The position numbers and the translations under genes are program-made. DNA of 64,000 nt. Source: RHKX01 sp963826475. Lineage in GTDB: Bacteria; Actinomycetota; Thermoleophilia; Solirubrobacterales; 70-9. Every line of letters starts with the position of its first letter. Within the stretch, counting starts at the first letter, position 1. Shown one piece after another: positions 34,138-43,762 of the stretch. The stretch covers positions 1,240,001 through 1,304,000 of the forward strand of contig CAWGXC010000003.1 in assembly GCA_963826475.1 (NCBI GenBank). The letters run 5' to 3'. The notes below the pieces were generated by a model. It did not search any database. It saw only the letters and a list, made by a program, of their open reading frames with translations, and was not told where the DNA came from.

Positions 34138-35314
34138 CGATCTTCGTCGCGCCGTCTTCCTTCTTCTGGAAGATTTCATAGGCGCGCGGCGCCTCGGCGA
34201 TCGGAATCTTGTGGGAGGCGAGGTCGGCGGTGCCCAGTGGGTCAGCATCGTCGGTCACGAGTGGCATCAGGTCCTCGATCCAGCGCTTCACGTTCGCCTG
34301 ACCCATCCTCACCTGCACTCCCTTGTCGAACAGCTGGAAGAGGGGAATCGGGTCGACCATGCCTCCGTAGACGCCGCTGATCGAGACGGTGCCCCCACGG
34401 CGGACCGAGTCGATGCAGTGGTAGATCACCGACATCCGGTCGATCCCGGCCTTCTCGATGAACATTTCGGCGACCTTGTCGGGTAGGAGGCCGGCGGCCC
34501 TCTGCGCGAGCCCGCCGATCGGGGCCCCGTGCGCCTCCATGCCAACCGCGTCGAGAGTCGAGTCGGCACCGCGGCCGTCGGTCATCTCGCGGATGACGTC
34601 GGAGATCTCGTCATGCTCGGTGACGTCGAGGGTCTCGATCCCATGCTTCTCGGCGAGTGCCAGGCGCTCGGGCACCAGGTCCACGGCGATCACCCGCTGA
34701 CCCTTGTGCTTGGCGATGCGCGCCGCCATCTGCCCGATCGGTCCTAGTCCGAACACGGCGAGGGTGCCGGGGCCATCGGGGGACTGCGCGTCCGCGTATT
34801 CGACTCCCTGCCAGGCCGTCGGAAGCACGTCGGAGAGATAGAGGAAGCGGTCGTCCGGCGGTCCCTCCGGAACCTTGATCGGCCCGAAGTGTGCCTGCGG
34901 GACGCGCAGGTACTCAGCCTGGCCGCCCGGTACCGCTCCGTAGAGCTTCGAGAAGCCGAGCAGCGACGCGCCCTTGTCCTGATCGCGGTTCTGGGTCGTC
35001 TCGCACTGCGCGAAGAGGTCCTGATTGCACATCCAGCAGTTGCCGCAGGAGATGTTGAAGGGGATGACGACCCGGTCGCCCGGCTTGATGTGGGTGACCT
35101 CCGATCCCACCTCCTCGACGATCCCCATCGGCTCGTGTCCGAGGATGTCGCCCTCGGTCATGAACGGGGCGAGGATCTCGTAGAGGTGGAGGTCGGAGCC
35201 GCAGATGGCCGTCGAGGTGATCTTGAGCACCGCGTCCGTGGGCTCCTGGATGGTGGGGTCAGGTACTTCGTCAACCCTGACGTCCGCGGGACCGTGCCAG
35301 ACGACTGCCTTCAT
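34124..35314 (-). CDS. Zinc-dependent alcohol/formaldehyde dehydrogenase (MDR family)
   Basis: 396 residues from ATG 35314. AICGSDLHLYE and LGHEPMGIVEEVG supply the catalytic zinc ligands; CGNCWMCNQDLFAQC is the structural zinc lobe; VFGLGPIGQMAARIA is the NAD-binding loop. The long insertion and LPTAWQGVEYA resemble the glutathione-independent formaldehyde dehydrogenase/FdhA-like group. The 3' end overlaps the gpgS 3' end by 14 bases in convergent orientation. Confidence 0.88.
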   Translation of the reverse strand: MKAVVWHGPADVRVDEVPDPTIQEPTDAVLKITSTAICGSDLHLYEILAPFMTEGDILGHEPMGIVEEVGSEVTHIKPGDRVVIPFNISCGNCWMCNQDLFAQCETTQNRDQDKGASLLGFSKLYGAVPGGQAEYLRVPQAHFGPIKVPEGPPDDRFLYLSDVLPTAWQGVEYADAQSPDGPGTLAVFGLGPIGQMAARIAKHKGQRVIAVDLVPERLALAEKHGIETLDVTEHDEISDVIREMTDGRGADSTLDAVGMEAHGAPIGGLAQRAAGLLPDKVAEMFIEKAGIDRMSVIYHCIDSVRRGGTVSISGVYGGMVDPIPLFQLFDKGVQVRMGQANVKRWIEDLMPLVTDDADPLGTADLASHKIPIAEAPRAYEIFQKKEDGATKIVIEP

Positions 35315-35438
35315 AAAACTCGAACACCTCTCGAAACTCGGGTTCCGGCGAGCGCCGGCTGCCCTTGGCGGGTGCCCTTCTAGTGATCCGCCGAAACACG
35401 CCCTCGCGAGAGCGCGCGCTTCGGCGAATCGTCGTCTC

Positions 35439-36740
35439 TCAGGACCTTGGGGAGCCCTGAGAACGGTTGTTGCCGGAGGGGTTGCGGCGGCGGCGCTTGG
35501 GGCCGGTGGATCCGCCTCCACCCTGGTTCCGGGCACGATTGTTGCCACCCTGCGACTTCTGGCGGGAGTGCCCCCTGCCGCCGTCGCGATCGCTGCTCGG
35601 CGACGGTCGGCTCGGGCTCAGGTGAGCGCCCTCGCGGCGGTCGAACTCCGTCGAGAGGCCGAGGTCGGATGCCATCCGGCGAAACTCGTGAGCCTGGTCG
35701 CCCAGGAGGAAGCTGATGCCGAGGCCGCTGAGCCCCGCCCTGCCCGTCCTGCCGACCCGATGGGTGTAGGTGTCGCTGTCTTCAGGCATGTCGAAGTTGA
35801 CGACCTGCATGATCTCCGGGACGTCGATGCCGCGCGCGGCCACGTCGGTGGCGACGAGGACGTCGATATCACCGCGATCGAACTTGGCGAGCGCCTTCTG
35901 GCGCTGCGCCTGGCTCTTGTCGCCATGCATGGCGAGCGCGTGGACGTTCTTCTCCTTGAGCCGCTTGATCAGCCTGTCGGCGCCGCGCTTGGTGCGGACG
36001 AAGACGAGCGATCGCCCACCCTGGGCGTTGCGGAGCTCGGTGACGAGGAGGTCGATCTTGGCCCCCTGGCTCGCCGTCTGGATGAATCGGTGCTCAATGG
36101 CCGTCTTGATGTCGAAGACGGGGGCGTTGACATGCTTGCGGGCGTTCTGGGTGTAGGCGGCGGCTACCTTGCCGGCGGCTCCCTCGAGGGTTGCCGAGAA
36201 GAACAGCGTCTGGCGGTCCTTCGGAATCAGCCTGACGATGCGATCGACCGCGGGCTTGAAGCCCATGTCGAGCATCCGGTCGGCCTCGTCGAGGACCAAC
36301 GTCCGAACGTGACTCAACGTCAGGGCACGGCGCTCGAGGAGATCCTCGAGGCGGCCCGGCGTCGCAACCAGGATGTGGGCCTTCGACGCGGCGCGGATCT
36401 GCGGCTGGATGCCGACGCCGCCGTAGACGACCTCGATCTTCAGCGCCTTGGCGCGGGCAATCGAGTCGATCTCGTCGACGATCTGGCGAGCGAGCTCGCG
36501 GGTCGGAGCCAGCACCAGGGCCGCGGGGCGGCGAGCGTCGGCGGCGACCTGTTCGACCAGCGGCACGCCGAACGCGAGCGTCTTGCCCGATCCGGTCGGT
36601 GACTGGACGAGGACGTCCTCGCCGGCGAGGACGTCCTCGATGACGAGCTGCTGGACGGGGAAGGGAGTCTCGATGCCGCGCTTGGAGAGAGCCCTGGCGA
36701 CTGCGGGCGATACGCCGAGATCGGCGAACGTCTTACTCAT
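35439..36740 (-). CDS. DEAD-box RNA helicase
   Basis: 433 residues. All helicase motifs are present: Q motif (GIETPFPVQQLVIEDVLAGE), I (SPTGSGKT), Ia (PTRELARQ), II (LDEADRML, DEAD), III (FSATLEG), IV (LVFVRTKRGADRL), V (TDVAARGIDVPEI) and VI (YTHRVGRTGRAG). The last 60 residues are Arg/Gly/Asn/Gln-rich and disordered, as in RhlE-type proteins that unwind RNA during cold adaptation and ribosome assembly. AAAGGAGCAC precedes the ATG. A long leader with several hairpins suggests post-transcriptional or cold control. Confidence 0.95.
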   Translation of the reverse strand: MSKTFADLGVSPAVARALSKRGIETPFPVQQLVIEDVLAGEDVLVQSPTGSGKTLAFGVPLVEQVAADARRPAALVLAPTRELARQIVDEIDSIARAKALKIEVVYGGVGIQPQIRAASKAHILVATPGRLEDLLERRALTLSHVRTLVLDEADRMLDMGFKPAVDRIVRLIPKDRQTLFFSATLEGAAGKVAAAYTQNARKHVNAPVFDIKTAIEHRFIQTASQGAKIDLLVTELRNAQGGRSLVFVRTKRGADRLIKRLKEKNVHALAMHGDKSQAQRQKALAKFDRGDIDVLVATDVAARGIDVPEIMQVVNFDMPEDSDTYTHRVGRTGRAGLSGLGISFLLGDQAHEFRRMASDLGLSTEFDRREGAHLSPSRPSPSSDRDGGRGHSRQKSQGGNNRARNQGGGGSTGPKRRRRNPSGNNRSQGSPRS

Positions 36741-37014
36741 GGTTATTCGTGCTCCTTTTGAGCGTTTCTGACCGGCCTCCGATTGGAAGCCGATTCAGTC
36801 TTTCGGGAGATTCGACAGGACCCGAAGACGCGAAGGCGCAGCGAGAAAATTGAACCTCTCGGGCGCCACAGCGGCAACCCGACGCCGGGAACGGTAGCAG
36901 GCTCAGCAGCCGACGCGAGAAATCGCCCTGCTCAGGGCCATTTTCCTGACGAGGCTGGGAGGCGTCAGACCAAGGAAGACGAGGCGATGCTGCCTCCGGC
37001 AGTGAGCCGAGGAT
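36741..37014 (-). promoter_or_regulatory. Long structured leader of the helicase gene
   Basis: The 300-bp gap before the helicase holds no gene. It contains two clear hairpins: GCCCT-loop-AGGGC (36925-36938) and CTGACG-loop-CGTCAG (36946-36968). DEAD-box helicase genes often have long, structured and autoregulated 5' UTRs; here the promoter position is not visible, so how much is transcribed is uncertain. Confidence 0.35.
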
Positions 37015-37031
37015 GACGCCGAGCTGGCGTC
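37015..37031 (-). terminator. Hairpin after the secreted hydrolase gene
   Basis: GACGCC, loop GAGCT, GGCGTC (plus-strand reading) gives a perfect six-pair stem eleven bases beyond the hydrolase stop codon at 37042. There is no U-tract, so it is a weak terminator candidate of the GC-stem kind. Confidence 0.4.
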
Positions 37032-37041
37032 TTCCAGCCCG

Positions 37042-39537
37042 TCAGGGTCCGGCGAAATTGAAGTCGAAGCAGGGCCCGCTGTTGCAGGTCTCGCTGACCT
37101 GACTCTGCGCGTTCGGTCGCAGGAAGTCCGAAACCATCTTCTGCTCGGCGGGCGTCGCCCGCGGCAGGCCGTGAGGATCCTTGCCGCTGCGGTTGGGCAG
37201 GTTCTCGATCGGCGGCGGGTCGGTTCCGAGCAGGTCCGCTGCATCGGTCGAGTTCGGATCGTCGCGAACCGGGCCGCTGTCCCAGTAGACCATCGCCGAG
37301 CCGACGGACGGGTCGTTGGGCACGTAGGGGCCGGGCAGCGGCTCGAGGCCGAACGGTTCGTAGTTCGGCCAGCGACCGTCGTAGACGAGCGGCATGTGCA
37401 CCTGCGCGCCGATCGTGCGGGCCTCGGTGTCTGCTGTGAACGTCGATACCTGGTGGTCGCCGAAGGCGACGTTCATCAGAACCTCGTGCGGCGGGGTGTT
37501 CGGCAACGGATCGGTGGTCATCCGGTGGGCGTAGCCGTTCGCCTCGCCTCGGTCCCAGAGCATCTGGATCAGTGACAGCACGAGCGGCTGCTCGAGCTCG
37601 TCGGTGTAGGACGGCTCGAACGCGAGCTCTGCGTACTGGTCGAAGTCGACGGACCGGTTCAGCAGCACGGAGTAGTTCATCCCCGGAACTCCGAGCGAGG
37701 CGCGGGTGAAGTCGGGCGCGATCGCCGTCAGGGCACCGCCCTCGATGCCGCCCTGGCTGTTGCCGTTGTAATAGAGCCGCGAGATGTCGATGACGGGGGT
37801 GCTGGCGGTCGTGCCATCGGCGTGGAAGGCGCCGCTGCTGACGAATCCATTCGGGTGGATCATCAGGCGACCGAGCAGCAGCTCATCAAGGAGACCCTGC
37901 TGCAGGCGGTCGGCGAGCTGCGGGAACTTGCTCATGTTCTGCAAGATCGCGTAGGCGTTCGGGATGTCGGACTCGGAGAGCCCGAGCTCGTCGGTTGCGC
38001 AGAAGACGAAGCCATAGGAGTTGCCGAGGGACCGTTGCGGACCTGAAGTGGCCTCACCGGCATCGCCGAGCAGGCCGTGCCCGTACAGAGAGGGCCGTGC
38101 GGCTCTGGCCGGCGAATCGACTGCGGAGCGCGGGATCATGCAGGTGAAGTTGGCGCTGTACGTCCCCGTCTGCGTCGGCAGCCCGTCTGCGCCGAGCTCG
38201 AACGTGCTTCCCGAGGCCGAGGCCGCGCAGCTGGGCGCCAGATAGCAAGGCACGTTGAACGTGCCCTCCACCTTGCGCGCCATCTCAGCGTCCTCCGCAA
38301 ACGTGTAGTTGGTCGTGGACGTAACGGTGAACGCCGGAGAGCTGCCCTGAACCGTGAGGTCGGTCAGATCCGTGTCGCCGAGATGGGCGAAAGCCTCGTC
38401 ACGCATCTTCAGCATGCGCCCGGCGATGTTCTCGTCGCTGGCGACCGTGAAGTCCCAGGCCAGGTAGAGGTCGGAGCGATGGACCTTGGCCTTGCGCAGC
38501 GTCGTGAAGATGCTCTCGAACCGGTTGCGCTGATGCTTGATCGCGCCCTTCTTCGTCGGCAGGTCGTCGCGGTAGTAGCGGAAGCCCTCGGGCGCGGAGA
38601 GAACCTTGCCCTTCGCGTTCTTCAGCTTGCGCATCGCGACGATGTAGCGATGCCCTGCGGCGAAGTTCTTCGCCGGGTGGATCAGCACGGCCGCGCTCTT
38701 GGGCGTGCTCGACTTGGAGTCGATCTCAGCCCAGATCGGCCAGCGCTTGCCGGTGGTCGTGTCGATCACGACGATCGGCTGCTTCTTGGCCTTGTACTCG
38801 CTGAGCTTGCTCAGCGACACGGCGCCGGTCTTGGCCATCGCGCCGAGCGTGTCGAGGCCCGGCACCTTGACGACGATGGACTGTCCCGGGCTGAATCCGT
38901 CGTTGAGGTTGTAGGGCGAGGCGTCGATCGACACGCCGGCCCCGTTCTGCGGCATGCCTGCGGTCTTCAGGTTGATGCGGCGGCCCGTCGAGGTGGTCTT
39001 GTCCTTGACTGTGTAGTAATCGTCGGGGAAGGGCAGCAGACAGAGGGAGCCGTCCTGGTCGCCGATGAAGTCACATGTCTTGGCGGACTTCAGGTTGACC
39101 TTCTTCGGCTTGCACTTGTTCGTGTCGCGGATGAGGTCCCTCCCACCCTTCGCGCCCTTGTTGACGCGCAGCGAGCGTGATTCGCAACCCTTCACAGCTT
39201 TGCGGCCGCTCTTCGAGAGCTTCAGCTTGACCCGCCTCGAGCTCGCTCGACCGAGCTTGACCTTCTTCGGCTTGGTCAGCTTGGTGTAGTGCGGAGAGTC
39301 GAAGGTGTTCGACTTCGCGATCACCTTGACCTTCTTCGCTGATCCCTTGACCTTGACCCGGAGGCCGTGTCTGAGGATTTCCTTCTGGCTCGCGCTGAGA
39401 ATCTTGACGGTGGCCTTCTTGCCGCCGTGACCCTTGCTCCCGTGGTGGGATCCGCCACCGGCCAGCGCCGATGAGACGGGAACGACGAACAGTGCAACCG
39501 CGGTCAGCGCCGCGAGCAGACGAAGGGTCCTGATCAA
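37042..39537 (-). CDS. Large secreted alpha/beta hydrolase (lipase-like) with Lys-rich N-terminal region
   Basis: About 831 residues from TTG 39537, chosen because AGAGGAG precedes it and the result is an ideal signal peptide (IRTLRLLAALTAVALFVVPV); GTG 39573 adds 12 residues. Residues about 30-150 are very Lys/Ser/Gly-rich beta repeats (KVKGSAKKVKVIAKSNTF) like Ig-type domains common in Thermoleophilia. The body contains YGHGLLG (oxyanion) and NGNSQGGIEGG (nucleophile Ser near 595), the pattern of large extracellular lipases of the VolA type. Six or more cysteines could stabilise it. Substrate unknown; probably a cell-surface or released lipid/polyester esterase. Confidence 0.75.
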   Translation of the reverse strand: MIRTLRLLAALTAVALFVVPVSSALAGGGSHHGSKGHGGKKATVKILSASQKEILRHGLRVKVKGSAKKVKVIAKSNTFDSPHYTKLTKPKKVKLGRASSRRVKLKLSKSGRKAVKGCESRSLRVNKGAKGGRDLIRDTNKCKPKKVNLKSAKTCDFIGDQDGSLCLLPFPDDYYTVKDKTTSTGRRINLKTAGMPQNGAGVSIDASPYNLNDGFSPGQSIVVKVPGLDTLGAMAKTGAVSLSKLSEYKAKKQPIVVIDTTTGKRWPIWAEIDSKSSTPKSAAVLIHPAKNFAAGHRYIVAMRKLKNAKGKVLSAPEGFRYYRDDLPTKKGAIKHQRNRFESIFTTLRKAKVHRSDLYLAWDFTVASDENIAGRMLKMRDEAFAHLGDTDLTDLTVQGSSPAFTVTSTTNYTFAEDAEMARKVEGTFNVPCYLAPSCAASASGSTFELGADGLPTQTGTYSANFTCMIPRSAVDSPARAARPSLYGHGLLGDAGEATSGPQRSLGNSYGFVFCATDELGLSESDIPNAYAILQNMSKFPQLADRLQQGLLDELLLGRLMIHPNGFVSSGAFHADGTTASTPVIDISRLYYNGNSQGGIEGGALTAIAPDFTRASLGVPGMNYSVLLNRSVDFDQYAELAFEPSYTDELEQPLVLSLIQMLWDRGEANGYAHRMTTDPLPNTPPHEVLMNVAFGDHQVSTFTADTEARTIGAQVHMPLVYDGRWPNYEPFGLEPLPGPYVPNDPSVGSAMVYWDSGPVRDDPNSTDAADLLGTDPPPIENLPNRSGKDPHGLPRATPAEQKMVSDFLRPNAQSQVSETCNSGPCFDFNFAGP

Positions 39538-39682
39538 GTGGGCTCCTCTCCCAAGAAGTTCGCGCCAGGACACGACCTGGCGGGCGCCACGCTACCACCG
39601 TGCCCCCCCGGCCGGTGCAACCCATCCCGCCCGGACCCCGAACCGCTTCCCGAGGCGGTCGACAAATCCTGATACTCTCATC

Positions 39683-41137
39683 ATGGTTATGAAAACACAA
39701 GTACCTATCACCGGCCTAACCAGCGGTCGCAAGGCGGGCATCCTGCTGATCTGCTGTTCGAGCCTGCTCATCGTCGGGCTCGACGTGACCGCGGTGAACG
39801 TTGCGCTTCCCTCCATCGGACGGGAGCTCCACGCCGGGATCTCCGGCCTGCAGTGGACCATCAGCGCCTACACCGTGGTGATGGCGAGCCTGCTCATGCT
39901 CTCGGGCTCCCTCGCGGATCGGTTCGGCCGCAAGCGCACGTTCGTCACCGGCCTCACCGTGTTCTCGGCGGGATCGTTTCTCTGCAGCGTGTCGCCGAGC
40001 GTCGAGCTGCTGGTGGCATCCCGCGTCCTTCAGGCGATCGGCGGATCGATGATGAATCCGGTGGCCATGTCGATCATCACCAATACGTTCACCGACCCGC
40101 GCGAGCGGGCTCAGGCGGTGGGCATCTGGGGCGCCGTGTTCGGCATCTCACTGGCGCTCGGCCCGATCGTCGGGGGGACGCTCGTCTCCTCGCTCGACTG
40201 GCGTTCGATCTTCTGGATCAACATCCCACTCGGTCTGATCGCCATCGCCCTGACGCTTCGCTTCATCCCCGAGACCAAGGCACCGACACCTCGCCGTTTC
40301 GACCCGGTCGGACAATCGCTGGTGATCGTGCTCCTGACGGGGCTGACTTACGGGATCATCGAGACCCCCGGCCGGGGCTGGTCCTCGGCGATCATCCTGC
40401 TCGCGTTCGCCGGCTCGGCGCTGGCGCTCGGAACGTTGCTCCGGTACGAGCCTCGTCGAGAGGATCCGCTCATCGACCTCCGGTTCTTCCGCTCCATCCC
40501 GTTCACCTTCGCCATCGTCATCTCGGTGGCGGCATTCGCCGCCTTCGGCGGCTTCCTCTTCCTGAACACGCTGTACCTCCAGGAAGTCCGTGGCCTCTCT
40601 CCCGTGCAGGCCGGGGTCGCAACGGTCCCGATGGCGCTGATGACGATGCTGGCCTCGCCGCTCTCGGGCCGCGTCGTCGGGCGTCACGGCCCCCGACTGC
40701 CACTGATGGCCGCCGGCGTCGCGTTCGTGACGGCATGCGCGATGCTCATCGGAATCGACTCCTCGACTCCGTTCAGCCATCTGATCTCGGCGTACGCGCT
40801 CTTCGGGCTCGGCTTCGGGCTCGTCAATGCCCCGATCACCAACGCGGCGGTCTCCGGGATGCCGCGTGCCCAAGCCGGTGTCGCCGCGGCGATCGCCACG
40901 ACCTCCCGGCAGTTCGGCCAGACCCTCGGCGTCGCCGTGGTCGGAGCGCTCGTCACCGCCGGGGTCGGTGGGTCCGTCCATGCGGACCTGTCCGCGGCAA
41001 GCGAGCGCGGTTGGTGGACGCTGACCGCATGCGGTGGCGTCGTGTTCCTGCTCGGCTTCACGGCCACCAGCGGCCGAGCCAGGGCTTCGGCTCGGCGGAC
41101 GGCGGCTGCGCTCAATCCGGAAGCCCTCGCTCACTAG
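39683..41137 (+). CDS. MFS drug transporter, DHA2 (14-TM) family
   Basis: 484 residues from ATG 39683 (ATG 39689 is an alternative). Helix 1 carries LLIVGLDVTAVNVALPSIG, the D1 motif of DHA2 exporters; GSLADRFGRKRTFV is motif A; GISLALGPIVGGTLV is motif C. It exports toxic small molecules by proton antiport. A GATACT hexamer seven bases before the start suggests a leaderless message. A MarR gene follows 11 bases downstream in the same direction and probably regulates this operon. Confidence 0.9.
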   Translation: MVMKTQVPITGLTSGRKAGILLICCSSLLIVGLDVTAVNVALPSIGRELHAGISGLQWTISAYTVVMASLLMLSGSLADRFGRKRTFVTGLTVFSAGSFLCSVSPSVELLVASRVLQAIGGSMMNPVAMSIITNTFTDPRERAQAVGIWGAVFGISLALGPIVGGTLVSSLDWRSIFWINIPLGLIAIALTLRFIPETKAPTPRRFDPVGQSLVIVLLTGLTYGIIETPGRGWSSAIILLAFAGSALALGTLLRYEPRREDPLIDLRFFRSIPFTFAIVISVAAFAAFGGFLFLNTLYLQEVRGLSPVQAGVATVPMALMTMLASPLSGRVVGRHGPRLPLMAAGVAFVTACAMLIGIDSSTPFSHLISAYALFGLGFGLVNAPITNAAVSGMPRAQAGVAAAIATTSRQFGQTLGVAVVGALVTAGVGGSVHADLSAASERGWWTLTACGGVVFLLGFTATSGRARASARRTAAALNPEALAH

Positions 41138-41148
41138 GGTGGTGGCGG

Positions 41149-41616
41149 ATGGATGCGAGCTCTCCTGAGGATCCGTCGAGCGACCCCGCCCCGGAGACCG
41201 CTCGCGAGGTGTGGTTGCTGATCAGTGACCTCGTACTCGACAACCAGAGGCGGCGCAAGGTGACCGAAGCGCTCGGCATCAGCTTCGGAAAGTCCCGGGC
41301 GCTCCGCCGGCTGGCTCGCCGGCCGATGTCGATGGGCGAGCTGGCCGCGGCCCTGGAAATCGACCCGACGAACGCGACAGTCGTCGTCGACGATCTCGAA
41401 TCCCAGAAGCTGGTGCGACGCAAGCCGCATCCGACCGACCGTCGGGCCAAGGTGGTCGAGGCCACGCGCAAGGGCAGAGCGATGGCCCGGAGGGCCGACT
41501 CGATCTTGGGAACACCCCCTCCGCAGCTCAGTGCCCTGAGCGCGGAGGACCTCGAAGCTCTCGGGCGGATCCTCGCCGGCATGGCCGCGCACCCGAGGCC
41601 CGAGCCGCCCTCGTAG
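41149..41616 (+). CDS. MarR family transcriptional regulator
   Basis: 155 residues. The winged helix reads ALRRLARRPMSMGELAAAL, EIDPTNATVVVDDLESQKLV and RRKPHPTDRRAKVVEATRKG, with the D-R-R-A-K wing of MarR proteins. It is the second gene of an exporter-regulator operon, the reverse order of the MarR-MFS pair at 13 kb. It likely represses the operon from a site near the MFS start. Confidence 0.88.
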   Translation: MDASSPEDPSSDPAPETAREVWLLISDLVLDNQRRRKVTEALGISFGKSRALRRLARRPMSMGELAAALEIDPTNATVVVDDLESQKLVRRKPHPTDRRAKVVEATRKGRAMARRADSILGTPPPQLSALSAEDLEALGRILAGMAAHPRPEPPS

Positions 41617-41626
41617 GGCGCCGCGA

Positions 41627-41643
41627 CCGGCCACGACGGCCGG
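41627..41643. terminator. Hairpin between MarR and PBP genes
   Basis: CCGGCC, loop ACGAC, GGCCGG: a perfect six-pair stem in the 34-bp gap between convergent stops at 41616 and 41651. Lacks a U-tract but is well placed to serve both genes. Confidence 0.45.
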
Positions 41644-41650
41644 CAGGGGG

Positions 41651-43762
41651 CTACTTGCCGCCGTTGCCGCCGCCGGGCGATCCCCCGCCGGTATCGCCGC
41701 CGGCGGATGGAGGGTCCTGGACACCGGGCGCGTAGGCGCCGTCGGGGTAGCCGTCCCCGTTTGCATCGATTCCCCCGTCGGGGGCGATCACTCCTCCGGT
41801 ATCGGTGCCGTCGTTGGAGGACGACTTGTCCACCTGAGGCACCTCAACCGAGCCCGTGTAGCTGCTCGTGTACGGCGTGAGGCTTGCAGGGTGCTTCGGT
41901 GCCGGGAAGTCGTCGCAGCCGTACTTGGCGATCGTCGCCTCCATGTAGTCGTGCCAGATCGGGGCCGAGAGGTCGGCGCCGTAGCCGGGCAGAGGAACTC
42001 GGCTGACGGCATTACCGGTCCAGACCGCCGTCGAGACGTTGGGCGTGAAGCCGACGAACCAGGCGTCAACCTGCGTCTCCGAGGTACCCGTCTTCCCGGC
42101 GGCGGGACAGCTGATTCCCTGGCCGGATGCCGTGCCACCCGGTCCGAGGGGCCCCTTGAGGACGTTTGCGACGACGTAGGCGACCCCGTCGGTGATCACC
42201 CGTTGGCCCTCGGCATCCTCGGGCTTGTCGACGCGACCGCCCGGGAACACGACCTTGGTGATCGCGGTGGGATCGTGATGGACGCCGCCGTTGGCGATCG
42301 TCGCGTAGGCGTTCGACATCTCGAGGACCGTGCAGCAATTAGTGGTTCCGCCGATCGCCTCGGCCGGCAGGGCGTCAAGCTCGGACGTGACGCCGAGCTT
42401 GTGCGCCATCTCGTCGAACGAGGCCGGGGTGAGGTCGAGGCCGAGCTCCGCGAAGACGGTGTTGACCGAGTAGGTGGTGGCGTCGCTGATGCTGAGGGCA
42501 CTGGCAGTGACGTCGCCGGCGACGTCCCAGGGCTCCGCCGCTCCCACGTCCAGGTAGGCCGTCGAAGGCGCCGGGTAGAAGGTCGAATCAGGGTCGATCC
42601 CCTGATCGACGGCATCGGTGAGTAGGAAGGTCTTGAACGACGAGCCCGGCTGGCGCTCGCCCTGAACCGCCAGATTGAACTGGCTGGTGTCATACGTGCT
42701 CGAAGAGGCCATCGCGAGGATCGCGCCCGTGTGGGTGTCGGTGGAGACGAGCGCGTTGGCGGCGTTGACGGTCGGATGGGCGGCGACCGCCGTCTGTGCC
42801 GCCGCCTGCAGGGTCGGGTCGAGCGTCGTGTAGACGCGCAGGCCACCGTTCTGAACGGTCTTGGTTCCGTACTTCTTGATCAACTCGTCCTGGACGAAGT
42901 CGAAGAAGTACTGCTCGTCGCGCTTCTCGTAGCGGTAACCCCGCTCCAGGCCGAGACCGTCCTGCTTGACCTGATCGGCCTTCGCCTGGGTGATGTACCC
43001 CTGGCGCGCCATCGCGTCGAGCACCTGGTTGCGCCGCGTGATCGCCGCGTCCTTGTACAGGGTCGGGTTGTACTCGCTCGGCGCCTGCGGAAGGCCGGCG
43101 AGCAGCGCCTCCTCCCGCAGTCCGAGGTCCTTGACGCTCTTGTTGAAGAAGACCTCCGAAGCCGCCTCGACGCCGATGGCCGAGCGGCCGGTCGTCGTGC
43201 CGTAGGGAGCGGTGTTGAGGTACTTGGCGAGGATCTGGGACTTCGTGTGAGTCTTCTCGTAGTCCATGGCCATCTTGGCCTCTTGGATCTTGCGCTCGAT
43301 CGTGTCCTGGGGATCCTTGATGTAGAGGTTGCGGACGAGCTGCTGGGTGATCGTCGAGGCTCCCTGCTCGACCTTGCCGGCCTCGAAGTTCTTGATCGCC
43401 GCGCGAATGATCGCGCCCTTGTCGACTCCGTTGTGCTCGTAGAAGTGCTCGTCCTCGATCGAGATCGTCGCCTGCTGCAGCTGCAGCGGGATCTCATCGA
43501 GCTTCACCGGCGTGCTGAGAATCTGCGACTGCACGTAGCCGAGCGACTTTCCCGAGGCGTCGTAGACCTTCGTGTTCGCGCCCTCGCGCTTGGGCTTGAG
43601 CGTCGCGATCGAGGGAGCCGAGTTGGCCACGTCCAGCACCCACACGGCAAGCCCGCCAGCCGCGAGAGCGATCAGCGAGACGACCGCAAGCAGGACGCCG
43701 AGGACCTTCTTGCCCGCCGAGCCCTTCGAGCGCTGGTGTCGTTTTCTGGATCGGACGGACAT
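41651..43762 (-). CDS. Class A penicillin-binding protein (transglycosylase/transpeptidase)
   Basis: 703 residues. A basic cytoplasmic start and one membrane anchor (residues 20-45) precede the GT51 glycosyltransferase domain: ISIEDEHFYEHNGVD with the catalytic Glu, and GASTITQQLVRNLY. The transpeptidase domain has the three active-site motifs: SSFK in PGSSFKTFLL (near residue 375), SVN in TTYSVNTVF, and KTG in AAGKTGTSETQ. It polymerises and cross-links peptidoglycan outside the membrane. The tail, rich in Gly/Ser/Asp, contains DANGDGYPDG, a dockerin/thrombospondin-type calcium-binding loop that is unusual for a PBP. Confidence 0.95.
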   Translation of the reverse strand: MSVRSRKRHQRSKGSAGKKVLGVLLAVVSLIALAAGGLAVWVLDVANSAPSIATLKPKREGANTKVYDASGKSLGYVQSQILSTPVKLDEIPLQLQQATISIEDEHFYEHNGVDKGAIIRAAIKNFEAGKVEQGASTITQQLVRNLYIKDPQDTIERKIQEAKMAMDYEKTHTKSQILAKYLNTAPYGTTTGRSAIGVEAASEVFFNKSVKDLGLREEALLAGLPQAPSEYNPTLYKDAAITRRNQVLDAMARQGYITQAKADQVKQDGLGLERGYRYEKRDEQYFFDFVQDELIKKYGTKTVQNGGLRVYTTLDPTLQAAAQTAVAAHPTVNAANALVSTDTHTGAILAMASSSTYDTSQFNLAVQGERQPGSSFKTFLLTDAVDQGIDPDSTFYPAPSTAYLDVGAAEPWDVAGDVTASALSISDATTYSVNTVFAELGLDLTPASFDEMAHKLGVTSELDALPAEAIGGTTNCCTVLEMSNAYATIANGGVHHDPTAITKVVFPGGRVDKPEDAEGQRVITDGVAYVVANVLKGPLGPGGTASGQGISCPAAGKTGTSETQVDAWFVGFTPNVSTAVWTGNAVSRVPLPGYGADLSAPIWHDYMEATIAKYGCDDFPAPKHPASLTPYTSSYTGSVEVPQVDKSSSNDGTDTGGVIAPDGGIDANGDGYPDGAYAPGVQDPPSAGGDTGGGSPGGGNGGK

